Shown here one piece after another: positions 40,283 through 50,153 of a DNA stretch of 64,000 nt. Numbering within the stretch: the stretch's first letter is position 1; each line of letters opens with the position of its first letter. The notes beneath the pieces are model-generated. The model was not told the origin of the DNA. It worked only from the letters and a program-made list of their open reading frames with translations, and did no database searches. This DNA is from Terriglobia bacterium (lineage in GTDB: Bacteria > Acidobacteriota > Terriglobia > JAJPHL01): contig JAJPHL010000014.1 in NCBI GenBank assembly GCA_021325275.1, forward strand, positions 33,206 through 97,205, read 5' to 3'. The translations under genes and the position numbers were made by a program.

Positions 40283-41043
40283 ATCCCTCGATCACCGTCG
40301 TGATGCCGGTGCGCAGCGGGATGCCGTTTCTCACCGAGGCGATCGCATCCATTCAATCGCAAAACTACTCGCCGCTCGAGTTGATGGTTGTCGACGATGG
40401 ATCGACGGACAATAGCCGCGAATTTGTACGCGGAGTTACGGCGGTGGCGATCCGGCAGATGGACGTACCCGCCGGAAGCGGACCCGCGGCCGCGCGCAAT
40501 GCGGGAATACGTGCGAGCCGTTCGGATCTGGTGGCGTTTCTCGATTCCGACGATCTGTGGCCCGCCGGTACGCTGCCTGCTCTCGTGAAGGGATTCTCGG
40601 CCGGTCCCAGCGCCGAATTCGCCCAAGGGCTCATCCGTAATTTTCAAGCGGAATCCGGAGTCAAGCGATTCATCACCGCGCCATATCGTTTCTTGAATTT
40701 AGGCGCGGCCCTGTGGCGTCGAAATGTCTTTGAGACAGTCGGCTTGCTCGACGAAAGTCTCCGCTTGTGCGAGGATCTCGATTTCCTGATGCGCTGTTGG
40801 GAGAAAGATGTTCGCAAGGCGGAAGTGGATCGCGTGGCGTTATACTACCGTCGGCATGCCGGGAGTTTGACGCACGGACTATCGGGCGCCGGTTTCGGCA
40901 CGGTGAAGGCGTACAAGAGACAAATGGATCGCATTCGCCGCGGTGAACACGATCCATCCGTCGCGCGTCACATTCGTATGGAGGATTATCTGGGAAGCGG
41001 ACCCGGTCGCCAGGATGGGAGTGCTCATGAGCTCGCCGGTTGA
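40279..41043 (+). CDS. glycosyltransferase family 2
   Basis: ATG at 40279 overlaps preceding TGA; SITVVMPVRSGMPFLTEAIASIQSQNYSPLELMVVDDGSTDNS. Confidence 0.9.
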   Translation: MNPSITVVMPVRSGMPFLTEAIASIQSQNYSPLELMVVDDGSTDNSREFVRGVTAVAIRQMDVPAGSGPAAARNAGIRASRSDLVAFLDSDDLWPAGTLPALVKGFSAGPSAEFAQGLIRNFQAESGVKRFITAPYRFLNLGAALWRRNVFETVGLLDESLRLCEDLDFLMRCWEKDVRKAEVDRVALYYRRHAGSLTHGLSGAGFGTVKAYKRQMDRIRRGEHDPSVARHIRMEDYLGSGPGRQDGSAHELAG

Positions 41044-41710
41044 CGTGAGCGTGGTGATCCCGGTGCTTAACGGCGAAGCATTTGTTACCGAAGCGATCGA
41101 CAGCGCGCTCCAGCAGCACGGCGTTTCGCTGGAAGTGATCGTGGTCGACAACAACTCCACTGATCACACCCGGGAAATCGTCACGCAAAGGTGCGGTTCG
41201 CGCGTGAGGCTCGCCACGGAGTCGAAGCCAGGCGCGGCTGCGGCCCGCAATGCCGGATGTCTCTTGGCAACGGGAACGTACCTGGCGTTTTTGGACGCCG
41301 ACGATATCTGGCAGGCGGGAAAGTTGGAGAAGCAGGTGTCCGCGTGTAACGCAGAGCCGGAAGGGACGATCGTTTCTTGTTTGTGCCAGGAATTTCATAG
41401 CCCGGAGATGGACGCGGATGAACGGCTACGGGTGCCGTGCCGCCCCGACGCTTATTCGCTCCCTGGCGGATCCACCTATCTCTCGCGGCGCGAAACATTT
41501 TGGAAAGTCGGCGCGTTCCCCGACGTTCCGTGCGGCGAATTCATCGCTTGGTACGGATTAGCGCAGGATTTGCGGCTGCGCACGGTGCTGGTACCCGAAG
41601 TCTTGGTGCGACGCCGCATTCACTCGGGCAACAGCACGCGTAGTCAGTCGGCGGGCTACACACTCGCGGTAAGAACTTTGTTCGAACGGCGGAGAGCATC
41701 GAACAGATGA
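41027..41710 (+). CDS. glycosyltransferase family 2
   Basis: MSSPVDVSVVIPVLNGEAFVTEAIDSALQQHGVSLEVIVVDNNSTDHT; AFLDADDIWQAGKL. Confidence 0.9.
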   Translation: MSSPVDVSVVIPVLNGEAFVTEAIDSALQQHGVSLEVIVVDNNSTDHTREIVTQRCGSRVRLATESKPGAAAARNAGCLLATGTYLAFLDADDIWQAGKLEKQVSACNAEPEGTIVSCLCQEFHSPEMDADERLRVPCRPDAYSLPGGSTYLSRRETFWKVGAFPDVPCGEFIAWYGLAQDLRLRTVLVPEVLVRRRIHSGNSTRSQSAGYTLAVRTLFERRRASNR

Positions 41711-42582
41711 CCGAGGATATTTCTCTGCTGTTGCGCGCGGCGTTGAGTGAAAGCGAATCCGAAGCTCACGCCGCGTGGCGATCATGGCGCGATTCCCAAG
41801 ACATCCAACAGATTCCATGGTCCGCACAACAACTGATTCCGTTTCTCAACGGATCGCGATTCCACGAGTGGCTCTCAGGCGATCCCGACGCGGGCATCTT
41901 GCAGGGAATCGTGAGGCGAGCGTGGACCGAAGCGCAAGTTCGTTTGGCGTTGGCGCACGAAGCCGCCACGCAACTGGAACAAGCTGGATGCGAGCCGGTG
42001 TTGATCGGACCGGCGGCGGTTCATCTGCGTAATTCGCGGAAGGAATCGATTCGTTCGATTTCCAACCTGCGCTTTCTGGTCCGCAGATCCGCGATTCCAC
42101 TTGCCATGGAAGCGCTTCGAGCCGCGGACTGGAAGTCGCACGGTGAAATTCCAGCGTCGCAGGCGTTCGACTGGAGCATGTTCACGTCGTTTTCGCGAAA
42201 CGGCGTGGAACTATACTTGCACTGGCGCGCGTTGCCGGTTTCCCATGCGGAAGCGTCCGAGTGTGAGCGCCGGTTCCTTGAGCATGTTGACATTCTCGCA
42301 GCAGGAGGAATGTCGTTTCGCGTGCTGGAAGCGGGATACGCGTTGCTCGCTGCTCTGGCGGGGAGAACCGCCGACGATACCGACATCATCCCGTGGCAAG
42401 TTGACGCCGCGTCGATTCCGCGCGATGAAATCGTTTGGAAGGATTGGACGCGCGTGGCATCGGCGTATGCGCGCGAGGCAGTCGGAAGACTCGCCGAGTT
42501 GCGGGCGCTCGGCGTGTCCGTACCAAGGGTTGAGCGCAGCCTCCTGGATCGACTACGCGCGTGGCTTCTGGGCGAGAAATGA
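41707..42582 (+). CDS. nucleotidyltransferase-fold family protein, predicted catalytically inactive paralog
   Basis: EPVLIGPAAVHLRNSRKESIRSISNLRFLVRRS...ELYLHWRAL aligns by eye with the 36633 product but lacks the DVD acidic motif. Confidence 0.6.
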   Translation: MTEDISLLLRAALSESESEAHAAWRSWRDSQDIQQIPWSAQQLIPFLNGSRFHEWLSGDPDAGILQGIVRRAWTEAQVRLALAHEAATQLEQAGCEPVLIGPAAVHLRNSRKESIRSISNLRFLVRRSAIPLAMEALRAADWKSHGEIPASQAFDWSMFTSFSRNGVELYLHWRALPVSHAEASECERRFLEHVDILAAGGMSFRVLEAGYALLAALAGRTADDTDIIPWQVDAASIPRDEIVWKDWTRVASAYAREAVGRLAELRALGVSVPRVERSLLDRLRAWLLGEK

Positions 42583-43730
42583 AACTCCTCTTCTTTACTC
42601 CCGCGTTGCCCTGCGACACCGGGCAAGGTTCCGCCATGCGCGCCGGCATCGCGCTGGAAATCCTGGCCGAGGCGTTCGAGGTGATCGTGATTCATCAGGA
42701 TCTTTGGGGCAATCGCTCGGAGGTGATGAATTACGCTGCGGTCCGGAAATTCGCCGCCGATTACGTGCGTTTGCCGGCCACGGTCACGCCTGAAGCAATC
42801 CAGGATTTGGTCCAGAACCGGCTGTGCCGAAGTTCGTCCATCGCTGGAATGTACGTTTTTCGATTGGTCTCGGCGCCGCTCGCGATTCAGGTCGCGGCGC
42901 TTCTCGGAAATCCGGATCTAACCGCGGTGCTCGATCTCGATGACGACGAGTATGGCCGCGCGGAAAGATTTGTTCCGCTACGCGAAGCCGCCGGTGACCG
43001 CAAAACGGCCGATCAGTTGCGCGGTGAGCTATCGCGGCTAAACAAACTTCAGACGATTCTGCTCGGACGCTTCTCCGTGAATCTGCTGGCATCCGAAGAG
43101 GAGTGCGCCACATTGGCGGCGCGCCATCCAGGCCGGCGATTCCTCGTGCTTCCGAATGTCGTGCGCATGCCGGAGGCGCAGGCCAGCGTGCCGCGTGACG
43201 GGCTGTTGTTTCTCGGTACCCTCGACTATCTGCCGAACGCCGACGGCATCGAGTATTTCTGCGCGTCGATTCTTCCGTTGCTGCTGAGCGAATGCGCCGG
43301 CGTTACCACGCGCGTGGTCGGCCCGAATCCTCCGCCCGCGGTGCGCGCACTCGGCGCGCTGCCGGGCGTGACCATCGTGGGGCCTGTGAAGGAAGTCGGC
43401 CCGGAATATGCGCGCGCCCGTGCGGCGATTGTTCCTTTACGCGCCGGCAGCGGCACGCGGATCAAAATCCTGGAAGCATTTAGTTTCGGCACGCCGGTTG
43501 TTTCCACGTCCGCCGGCGCCGCTGGTCTGCGCGTGGAAAACGAAACGCATTTGCTGATCGCCGACACTCCGGAGGAATTCGCACGCGCCTGCCGTCGGCT
43601 CATGTCCGACGACGAACTCGCGGCCCGCCTGGCGCGAAACTCGCTCGCCTGGCTGCGTGAAACGCATTCGCTCGATCGGGTTCGCGATGTGCTCAAGCCG
43701 CTCTTTGCGGGGTCGGCGGGTCAAAACTGA
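42579..43730 (+). CDS. glycosyltransferase family 4/GT1-like
   Basis: MKLLFFTPALPCDTGQGSAMRAGIALEILAE; VPLRAGSGTRIKILEAFSFGTPVVSTSAGAAGL. Confidence 0.92.
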   Translation: MKLLFFTPALPCDTGQGSAMRAGIALEILAEAFEVIVIHQDLWGNRSEVMNYAAVRKFAADYVRLPATVTPEAIQDLVQNRLCRSSSIAGMYVFRLVSAPLAIQVAALLGNPDLTAVLDLDDDEYGRAERFVPLREAAGDRKTADQLRGELSRLNKLQTILLGRFSVNLLASEEECATLAARHPGRRFLVLPNVVRMPEAQASVPRDGLLFLGTLDYLPNADGIEYFCASILPLLLSECAGVTTRVVGPNPPPAVRALGALPGVTIVGPVKEVGPEYARARAAIVPLRAGSGTRIKILEAFSFGTPVVSTSAGAAGLRVENETHLLIADTPEEFARACRRLMSDDELAARLARNSLAWLRETHSLDRVRDVLKPLFAGSAGQN

Positions 43731-45097
43731 AAATAAACAAACGGGATCGCTCGATCGATCACGCCGAACATTTCCAGAATAAACAGCATTAGGGTCAGTG
43801 CGGGTGTCTGCACCCAGACGGGCGCTTCCAAGAAGCGCTCCGTCAACGAAGCATGTTCCTCCGCCAAGGCGATCGCCAGCGCGAGTCCCGCCAGTCCCCA
43901 ATGCCACGGTTCGAGCAACGATACACCACCGCGCGTGAACATCTGCGCGAGAATCTGCGCAAGGTCGCGGGTGGTTCCTGCGCGGAAAAACACCCAACCA
44001 ATCATGGCCATCGCAAAAGTAAACAATGCGCGAAGCGGATAGCGCCACGTTCGATCGCTATGCGCGGCGCGAGCGCCGAGTACAACACGCTCGATACTCA
44101 GAATGGCGCCGTGATACGCGCCCCACAGCAAGAATCTCCAGTTGGCGCCGTGCCACAAACCTCCCAGCACCATGGTGATCATCAAATTACGATACGTGTT
44201 CCACGTGCCGCGGCGGCTGCCGCCGAGAGGAATGTACAAGTAGTCGCGCAGCCACGACGACAGCGAAATGTGCCAGCGCCGCCAGAAATCGGTGAGGCTC
44301 GTGGCCAGATACGGACGCCGGAAATTCTCCGGGAAGTGAAACCCGAACAAGAGCGCCATACCGATGGCCATGTCGGTGTATCCGGAGAAATCGAAGTAGA
44401 TTTGCATCGCGAACGCAAAGACTCCGCTCCACGCCGTGGAGGCGCCGGCATAATCTCCGACGTGATTGAAATAGTTGTCCGCCACAATCGCGAAGCGATC
44501 GGCAAAAGCCATTTTCTTCGTGAGTCCCAAGGCCGTCAGGAACATTCCGCGCGACACGTCGTCGACCGTCGGCGCTTTCCAGCCGAAGAGGTCGTGGAAG
44601 AAATTGCGAGCGCGCACAATGGGTCCCGCGACCAACTGGGGGAAAAAGCAAATGAACAACGCGTAATCCCAAGGATCGCGAACCGCCTCCTGTTCCCCGC
44701 GGTAGACGTCGACGAGGTAGGACATGCTTTGAAACGTGTGGAAGCTGATGCCCAGCGGCAAAATGATCTTGAGGTAATGATGAGGCAAATGCAACGCCGA
44801 CAGGTTCCAGGCGACGAAATTGTAGTACTTGAAGAATCCCAGAAATCCGAGGTTGGCCGAAAGGCCAAGGATCAACAGTGGGCGCTTTCGCTCGGGCGCA
44901 CGCTCCATCCAGATCGCCGCGGCGAAGTCGGTGGCGGTTAGCGCCAACAACAGCGGAATGAATCTCCAGTTCCAACTGGCATAGAAAAAATAACTCGCCG
45001 CCACGAGCAGATATCGCCGGAAACGCGGCGGCAGCGCGTAAAAAAGCGCCAGCACGACAAACAGGAACAAGAAAAACGGTGCGGTATTGAAGAGCAT
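43721..45097 (-). CDS. MBOAT family O-acyltransferase (AlgI-like)
   Basis: MLFNTAPFFLFLFVVLALFYALPPRFRRYLLVAASYFFYASWN; FSGYTDMAIGMALLFGFHFPENFRRPY; MVLGGLWHGANWRFLLWGAYHG. Confidence 0.95.
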   Translation of the reverse strand: MLFNTAPFFLFLFVVLALFYALPPRFRRYLLVAASYFFYASWNWRFIPLLLALTATDFAAAIWMERAPERKRPLLILGLSANLGFLGFFKYYNFVAWNLSALHLPHHYLKIILPLGISFHTFQSMSYLVDVYRGEQEAVRDPWDYALFICFFPQLVAGPIVRARNFFHDLFGWKAPTVDDVSRGMFLTALGLTKKMAFADRFAIVADNYFNHVGDYAGASTAWSGVFAFAMQIYFDFSGYTDMAIGMALLFGFHFPENFRRPYLATSLTDFWRRWHISLSSWLRDYLYIPLGGSRRGTWNTYRNLMITMVLGGLWHGANWRFLLWGAYHGAILSIERVVLGARAAHSDRTWRYPLRALFTFAMAMIGWVFFRAGTTRDLAQILAQMFTRGGVSLLEPWHWGLAGLALAIALAEEHASLTERFLEAPVWVQTPALTLMLFILEMFGVIDRAIPFVYFQF

Positions 45098-45098
45098 G

Positions 45099-46181
45099 CT
45101 AGTCCGGCCGCCCCACAATTTTGATGACGACCTCCACCAAGCGCGGCGTGAACTGCATCGCCCCGGCATGATTCAAATGGATGTAGTCTCTGAACAGTTC
45201 GGGATGTTCCAGATACTCGAACTCATGCTCCTCGGATAGAAAGACGTTGGGCCGGCTCGCCAGCTCTCGCAGCGCGGCACGAGGGTGAACCGGCAAGGGG
45301 GGAGGCGCGATCGGACCGCGAGGCAACCGCACAAAAACGATCTTGGTGCGACTGTTTTTGTAGTGGTCGAGTATGCGTCCAAACCACAAGCGTTTGTATT
45401 CGGCGAGTTCGGGTACCGCCACGCCCCGATACTGAATATAATTCGTGGCAATCTGGCGTTCCTGCGGGGTCATCGTCGCGGGGAAAATCGCTTTTCTCGT
45501 CGTCCAATCGATTTCGAGACCAACCACGCTCTTATCCCAGTTGGTGTAATCGTAAGGATGGCTTTGGCGCCAAAGGCGGGACTCGCGGACATTCTTGATT
45601 CTTCCTCTGGGATCGTCCAAAAGCGCGAGAACGTCGGCCTGATACACAACACCCTTCAGGATGGTCCCTCGAAACGCCGCGATTCGATTTTCAGGCTCGT
45701 GATAGGTCCAGGGAAAGTCCGCAGCATCGGACCAGCGTAGCCTGCTAATCACTTGGTGCATGTCTTGCAGGGCGTCGGCAAAATCGTAGCCGTAATCGTC
45801 GTAGTCGTCGACGCCGAACACGACGGCGCGATAGCGGTCCGCTTGCGGATCCAAGTCGCGAAGCAGGTAGTACCAAACTCGCGGATCGCTTCCGGCGACG
45901 CTTCCATTCCGAAAGATGTAGCCATACGCCGGCGCGATTTGATTGGCCACTTCCGGGTAGTATGCAAAACGCGAATTCCCTACCGTGAGAATGAGGTTGC
46001 CGCCCCTGGGACTTTGCTGCTCTCTGCGGAACGTGATTTCGAACCATCCTGCCGCGGAGATCGGTTCGATGTACGAGGGGTAGAGCTTGGTGCGAAAAAT
46101 CGCGATGTCCAGCAGGAGCACAAGGGCCATGGCGGAAAGCCACGCCGCGATCACTCGAGAAATTGTGGTTCGTTTGACCAT
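45099..46181 (-). CDS. SGNH-like membrane-anchored protein, likely MBOAT partner
   Basis: N-terminal TM; LILTVGNSRFAYYP; LNHAGAMQFTPRLVEVV; adjacent to MBOAT. Confidence 0.65.
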   Translation of the reverse strand: MVKRTTISRVIAAWLSAMALVLLLDIAIFRTKLYPSYIEPISAAGWFEITFRREQQSPRGGNLILTVGNSRFAYYPEVANQIAPAYGYIFRNGSVAGSDPRVWYYLLRDLDPQADRYRAVVFGVDDYDDYGYDFADALQDMHQVISRLRWSDAADFPWTYHEPENRIAAFRGTILKGVVYQADVLALLDDPRGRIKNVRESRLWRQSHPYDYTNWDKSVVGLEIDWTTRKAIFPATMTPQERQIATNYIQYRGVAVPELAEYKRLWFGRILDHYKNSRTKIVFVRLPRGPIAPPPLPVHPRAALRELASRPNVFLSEEHEFEYLEHPELFRDYIHLNHAGAMQFTPRLVEVVIKIVGRPD

Positions 46182-46190
46182 CCGAAACTC

Positions 46191-47348
46191 TTAGCCGCCG
46201 CCCGCGCGCCGCATCATGTCCGGCTGGAGTGCGGCGGCCGTCTCGCGGAAACGGCTCATGAACGGCTTCTCGAGAAAATAGTAGAGCGGCGCGGACATGG
46301 CAATCAGCGCAGGTATCATCAGGAAACAGAAGAGTAGCGAGGCTGTGGCCTGTGACCAAGACGCGGGAATCAACGGGACTAGATGCTTGCTGGTGCTCAT
46401 GATCAGGACCATGTGCCAGAGATAGAGCGTGTAGCACATGCCGCCCACGATGGTAACCAGACGTTGTCGAAAAAACCAGTTCGCCACACGTCCGCAAAAT
46501 GCGGCGACCACGATCACCATGATCATGAGCGGCTTGAGCCACTGCAGCCGCCACTCCCAACCTTCGGCATAAACAAGTCCGGAAAGGCAAACAACCGCGG
46601 CGACGTCCCAGAAGAAAAGCGATGCGCGCCGAAGGCGTCCTGTCGCGTAGAGATCCGCAAGCAGTATTCCGGCTAGGAAGAACGGAAGCTCGGTGACGAG
46701 CGTGTAATTCAAGCGCGGGGGGCCCATCGGTATCAGCAATTCGTAAACGAAGTAACTGGACAGAAGCATCAACGCGAGTTGGAACAAGCGGCGCTCAAGG
46801 CTGATTTTCCGAATGCGATACACCCAGACCAGCAACGGCGCTACCAGATAAAAACATACTTCGACTTCCAGCGACCAATTGGGGATGTTGATGGGATTGA
46901 AGGTTCCGAAGACGATCTGATGCAGATAAAACAGTCCGGCCAAATAATCCGGCAGTAAATGACGATGGTAGCCGGCTAACAAAAACATCGCCGTCAACGC
47001 CAGAATGTAGGGAGGCTCGATCCGTGTCAATCGCCGCAAGTAGTAGCGGCCCAGCTTGGGCGCGGGAACCTCACGCAGAGAATGCCGGGCGAATGGAAGG
47101 GAAACGATGAAACCGCTCAGCACAAAGAACATCTGCACGCCGATCGCGCCGGTAGAGATCACTTGAACGATGAGGCCGTTGTGGCGCTCCCAACCTTCCA
47201 GCGCGACGCCGCGATGGTACAACATGTAGTACGTGGCGTGCAGCGCCAGCACCGGAATGATCGCCAGAAAACGCAGCCCGTCGATTTCCGGGATGTATTC
47301 GACAGAAGAAGTGATGCGCGATAACTTTTTCGCGATCCAATCAGTCAT
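46191..47348 (-). CDS. acyltransferase family 3 (OafA/YrhL-like)
   Basis: EYIPEIDGLRFLAIIPVLALHATYYM; FFVLSGFIVSLPFARH; YYLRRLTRIEPPY. Confidence 0.93.
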   Translation of the reverse strand: MTDWIAKKLSRITSSVEYIPEIDGLRFLAIIPVLALHATYYMLYHRGVALEGWERHNGLIVQVISTGAIGVQMFFVLSGFIVSLPFARHSLREVPAPKLGRYYLRRLTRIEPPYILALTAMFLLAGYHRHLLPDYLAGLFYLHQIVFGTFNPINIPNWSLEVEVCFYLVAPLLVWVYRIRKISLERRLFQLALMLLSSYFVYELLIPMGPPRLNYTLVTELPFFLAGILLADLYATGRLRRASLFFWDVAAVVCLSGLVYAEGWEWRLQWLKPLMIMVIVVAAFCGRVANWFFRQRLVTIVGGMCYTLYLWHMVLIMSTSKHLVPLIPASWSQATASLLFCFLMIPALIAMSAPLYYFLEKPFMSRFRETAAALQPDMMRRAGGG

Positions 47349-47356
47349 GGGTCCGG

Positions 47357-48064
47357 TCACGACGTTCGAACGCTCCGATGGAGCCAGTAGCGTTCCCAAG
47401 GATGATCGCGCTTATAGGGATTCTCGGTTTCAACGTAGCCGTTGGCGGCCAGCAAATCGGAAAGTTGCGGCGCGATCGTGCCGTCTACTTCGCAACTCAG
47501 CGCCAGAAAGCGGTATTCGTCGAAGGGGAAATCGCCGAGCGCCTCGAACTCGCTTCCTTCGATATCGAAAGCTCCATATTCGATTTCATGCGGCGCGTTG
47601 TGTCGGCGCAAAAGGTCGACGAGCGTGGATGCCTCTTTGGCAACCGTTACGCCGGAAGCAGCCACTTCCGCGCCGCGATACTTGTATCGCACGAGCGCCT
47701 CGCGTACGCCGCTGAGATAAGGGCTGGTGTCAATGCCAATGGGCGCCATCACGTATTCGGCGACGCCGTTCGTTCTCGCCAGACAAACGTTGGCATGAAT
47801 GCTGTTGGGACGATTCTGCTGGAGTTTCGCAAAGAACCAATCGTGTGGCTCAACGCAGATGCCCGTCCAGCCGAGTTGACGTTCCAACAGATAGCAGGAA
47901 CTGAACGCAATCCCGTCGCCCGCGCCCGCCTCGACGAAGTAGCCGTTTCTTTTGCCGGGGAAAACGACTTCGCGCACCCACAGATCGTTGGCGCACTCGC
48001 TCGTGTAGATCCGTTGCACGCCGTCAACGGTGAGCGACTTCAGCACGTTCCGAGCCCTCGGCAC
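47357..48064 (-). CDS. FkbM family methyltransferase
   Basis: NGYFVEAGAGDGIAFSSCYLLERQLGWTGICVEPHDWFFAKLQQNRP; EIEYGAFDIEGSEFEAL. Confidence 0.9.
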   Translation of the reverse strand: MPRARNVLKSLTVDGVQRIYTSECANDLWVREVVFPGKRNGYFVEAGAGDGIAFSSCYLLERQLGWTGICVEPHDWFFAKLQQNRPNSIHANVCLARTNGVAEYVMAPIGIDTSPYLSGVREALVRYKYRGAEVAASGVTVAKEASTLVDLLRRHNAPHEIEYGAFDIEGSEFEALGDFPFDEYRFLALSCEVDGTIAPQLSDLLAANGYVETENPYKRDHPWERYWLHRSVRTS

Positions 48065-48093
48065 GTTGAATAGAATACCAGCTAATTCAAACG

Positions 48094-48972
48094 ATGCCGG
48101 GCGTCGACGTGTTAGATTTGGTCGGTGCGATCCTTATCGAACAGGAGAATGCGTTGCCGCTGACTGTCATCGAGGCGTCCCGGCGCGGGACTCTCTGGAC
48201 GAATGCAACCGAATACTTTGAATTCGCCACACTGCTGCGCCACTTGACGGTCCGCGATCTCCGCCTGCGCTTCCAAAATCCGCTGCTCGGAATCCTGTGG
48301 ACGATCTTGCAACCGTTGCTTCCGGCAATGATTTTTGCCGTGGTGTTCGCGCGCGTGTTGCAGCCGGCCACGGGCGGCGTGCCGTACTCGCTGGCGGCGC
48401 TGGCCGGATTCGTGCCGTGGAGTTTTTTCTCCACTTCCGTCTCCAGCGCCGGCATGACCTTCGTTTGGAACGCAAATCTCTTGAACAAAGTTTATTTCCC
48501 GCGAGGGATTTTACCAGCCAGCGCGATTCTGGCGAGTTCGGTGGAGCTGGCGACCGGTGCGATTCTCCTATGCGGTTGGAGCATCTGGTGCGGCTTTCCG
48601 CCCTGCGCAAGCTGGTTGTTGCTGCCGCTGCTGGCAGGTTACATCGCGGCCTTCGCTTTTTTTGCTTCACTGGGATTGGCAACGGCCAACGTGCTCAATC
48701 GCAACGTAAAGTTTGCGGTTCCGTTTGCCATGCAGTTGTGGATCTACGCGTCGCCGGTGATCTATCCGTCGTCTTTCGTGACCGGGCGGTGGCGCTGGCT
48801 ACTGGGACTCAATCCGCTCACCGCGGTACTCGAGGGATTCCGCACGGCGATCTACGGCGCGCCGCTCGACTCAATGTTATTCCTGATGTCGTTCTGCTCC
48901 GCGATTGTGTTCGCGACGGCGGCGGTGATCTTGTTTCGACATTTTGAAGATTTGATAGCGGAACGCGTATGA
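48094..48972 (+). CDS. polysaccharide ABC transporter permease (Wzm-like)
   Basis: LLRHLTVRDLRLRFQNPLLGILWTILQPLLPAMIFAVVF...GLNPLTAVLEGFRTAIYG. Confidence 0.92.
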   Translation: MPGVDVLDLVGAILIEQENALPLTVIEASRRGTLWTNATEYFEFATLLRHLTVRDLRLRFQNPLLGILWTILQPLLPAMIFAVVFARVLQPATGGVPYSLAALAGFVPWSFFSTSVSSAGMTFVWNANLLNKVYFPRGILPASAILASSVELATGAILLCGWSIWCGFPPCASWLLLPLLAGYIAAFAFFASLGLATANVLNRNVKFAVPFAMQLWIYASPVIYPSSFVTGRWRWLLGLNPLTAVLEGFRTAIYGAPLDSMLFLMSFCSAIVFATAAVILFRHFEDLIAERV

Positions 48973-50153
48973 GGCCGGCCATCCTCGCGGACAAACTGAG
49001 CAAGCGCTTTCCCCGCGGACAATCGGGCGAAACGTTTCTTGCGCTCGACGAACTCAGTTTCGAGGTCGCCGCCGGACATGCCGTCGGTATCGTCGGCAAC
49101 AATGGCGCGGGCAAATCGACGCTGCTGAAAATCCTGGCGCGCATTCTGCGGCCGACGTCGGGACGCGCGGTCCTGGATGGCCGCGTGGGAAGCTTGCTGG
49201 AAGTCGGCATGGGCTTTCATCCCGAACTTTCAGGCCGGGAGAATATTTTCCTCGCGGCCGCGGTGCTGGGCATGAAGCAATCCGAGATCGAGCGACGCCT
49301 CGATGCGATTATCGATTTTTCTGGCGTGGGGCCTTTTCTCGATAGTCCCGTGAAACAGTATTCCAGCGGCATGTACATGCGGCTCGCGTTCGCGGTCGCC
49401 GCGCATGTGGAGCCGGAAATTCTGCTCGTCGACGAAGTGTTGGCGGTCGGCGACGCGCAGTTTCAAAAAAAATGCCTGGAGCGAATGGAGAACCTAAGCC
49501 GCAACGGCCAGACGATTCTCTTCGTGTCGCACAGTCTCCAAGCGGTGGCGCGATTGTGCCGCACGGCGCTTTGGATCGATCGCGGCAAGTTGCGCGGGCA
49601 AGGACCCGTGGCGGAGGTGACGGCCGCGTATCTCAAGCAAGGCGCCGCAAATCCCGGCGAGCAAGTGTGGCCGGATGGATCGGACGCGCCCGGCGACGAT
49701 TGCGCACGATTGAGGCGCGTTCGTGTGGCCAATGCGTCGGGACAGACCGCGGCGAGCATCAATATCGCGGAGCCGTTCACGATCGATCTCGACTTTGCCG
49801 TCACGGCCGACGATCTGGTGCTTTTTCCGAGCATCCGCATCTTCAATGAATGGGGCACGGAAATCATTTGGTCGACCGATACCGGATCGCCGTGGCACGG
49901 CAAAGCGCGGCCGCGCGGCCGCCATCGCTGCACGATCAATTTCCCGGCAAATTGGCTGAACGAAGGCTTGATGTCGGTTACGGCCGCGGTGTCGTCCGGT
50001 TTTCCGGCGCGATTCCACTTCAATCAAGCCGACGCCGTTCATTTCCAAGCGACCGACGTACTCGGCCAGAAAAACGCACGCGGCGATTATCCTGATTCGA
50101 TCACCAGTGTCATGCGTCCCTTGCTCCAGTGGACGATCCAGGTGGATTCGTGA
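48969..50153 (+). CDS. polysaccharide ABC transporter ATP-binding protein with Wzt-type C-terminal domain
   Basis: VGIVGNNGAGKSTLLKILARILRPTSGR; QYSSGMYMRLAFAVAAHVEPEILLVDEVLAVGD; C-terminal beta-rich extension. Confidence 0.95.
   Translation: MRPAILADKLSKRFPRGQSGETFLALDELSFEVAAGHAVGIVGNNGAGKSTLLKILARILRPTSGRAVLDGRVGSLLEVGMGFHPELSGRENIFLAAAVLGMKQSEIERRLDAIIDFSGVGPFLDSPVKQYSSGMYMRLAFAVAAHVEPEILLVDEVLAVGDAQFQKKCLERMENLSRNGQTILFVSHSLQAVARLCRTALWIDRGKLRGQGPVAEVTAAYLKQGAANPGEQVWPDGSDAPGDDCARLRRVRVANASGQTAASINIAEPFTIDLDFAVTADDLVLFPSIRIFNEWGTEIIWSTDTGSPWHGKARPRGRHRCTINFPANWLNEGLMSVTAAVSSGFPARFHFNQADAVHFQATDVLGQKNARGDYPDSITSVMRPLLQWTIQVDS

Noticed and set aside
36633-43730. Complete lasso-peptide cluster
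   Set aside because: No asparagine-synthetase-like cyclase, B2 transglutaminase-like protease or discrete precursor ORF visible; only the RRE, kinase and NTase themes match
43853-44941. 362-aa plus-strand ORF
   Set aside because: Antisense to the well-supported MBOAT gene
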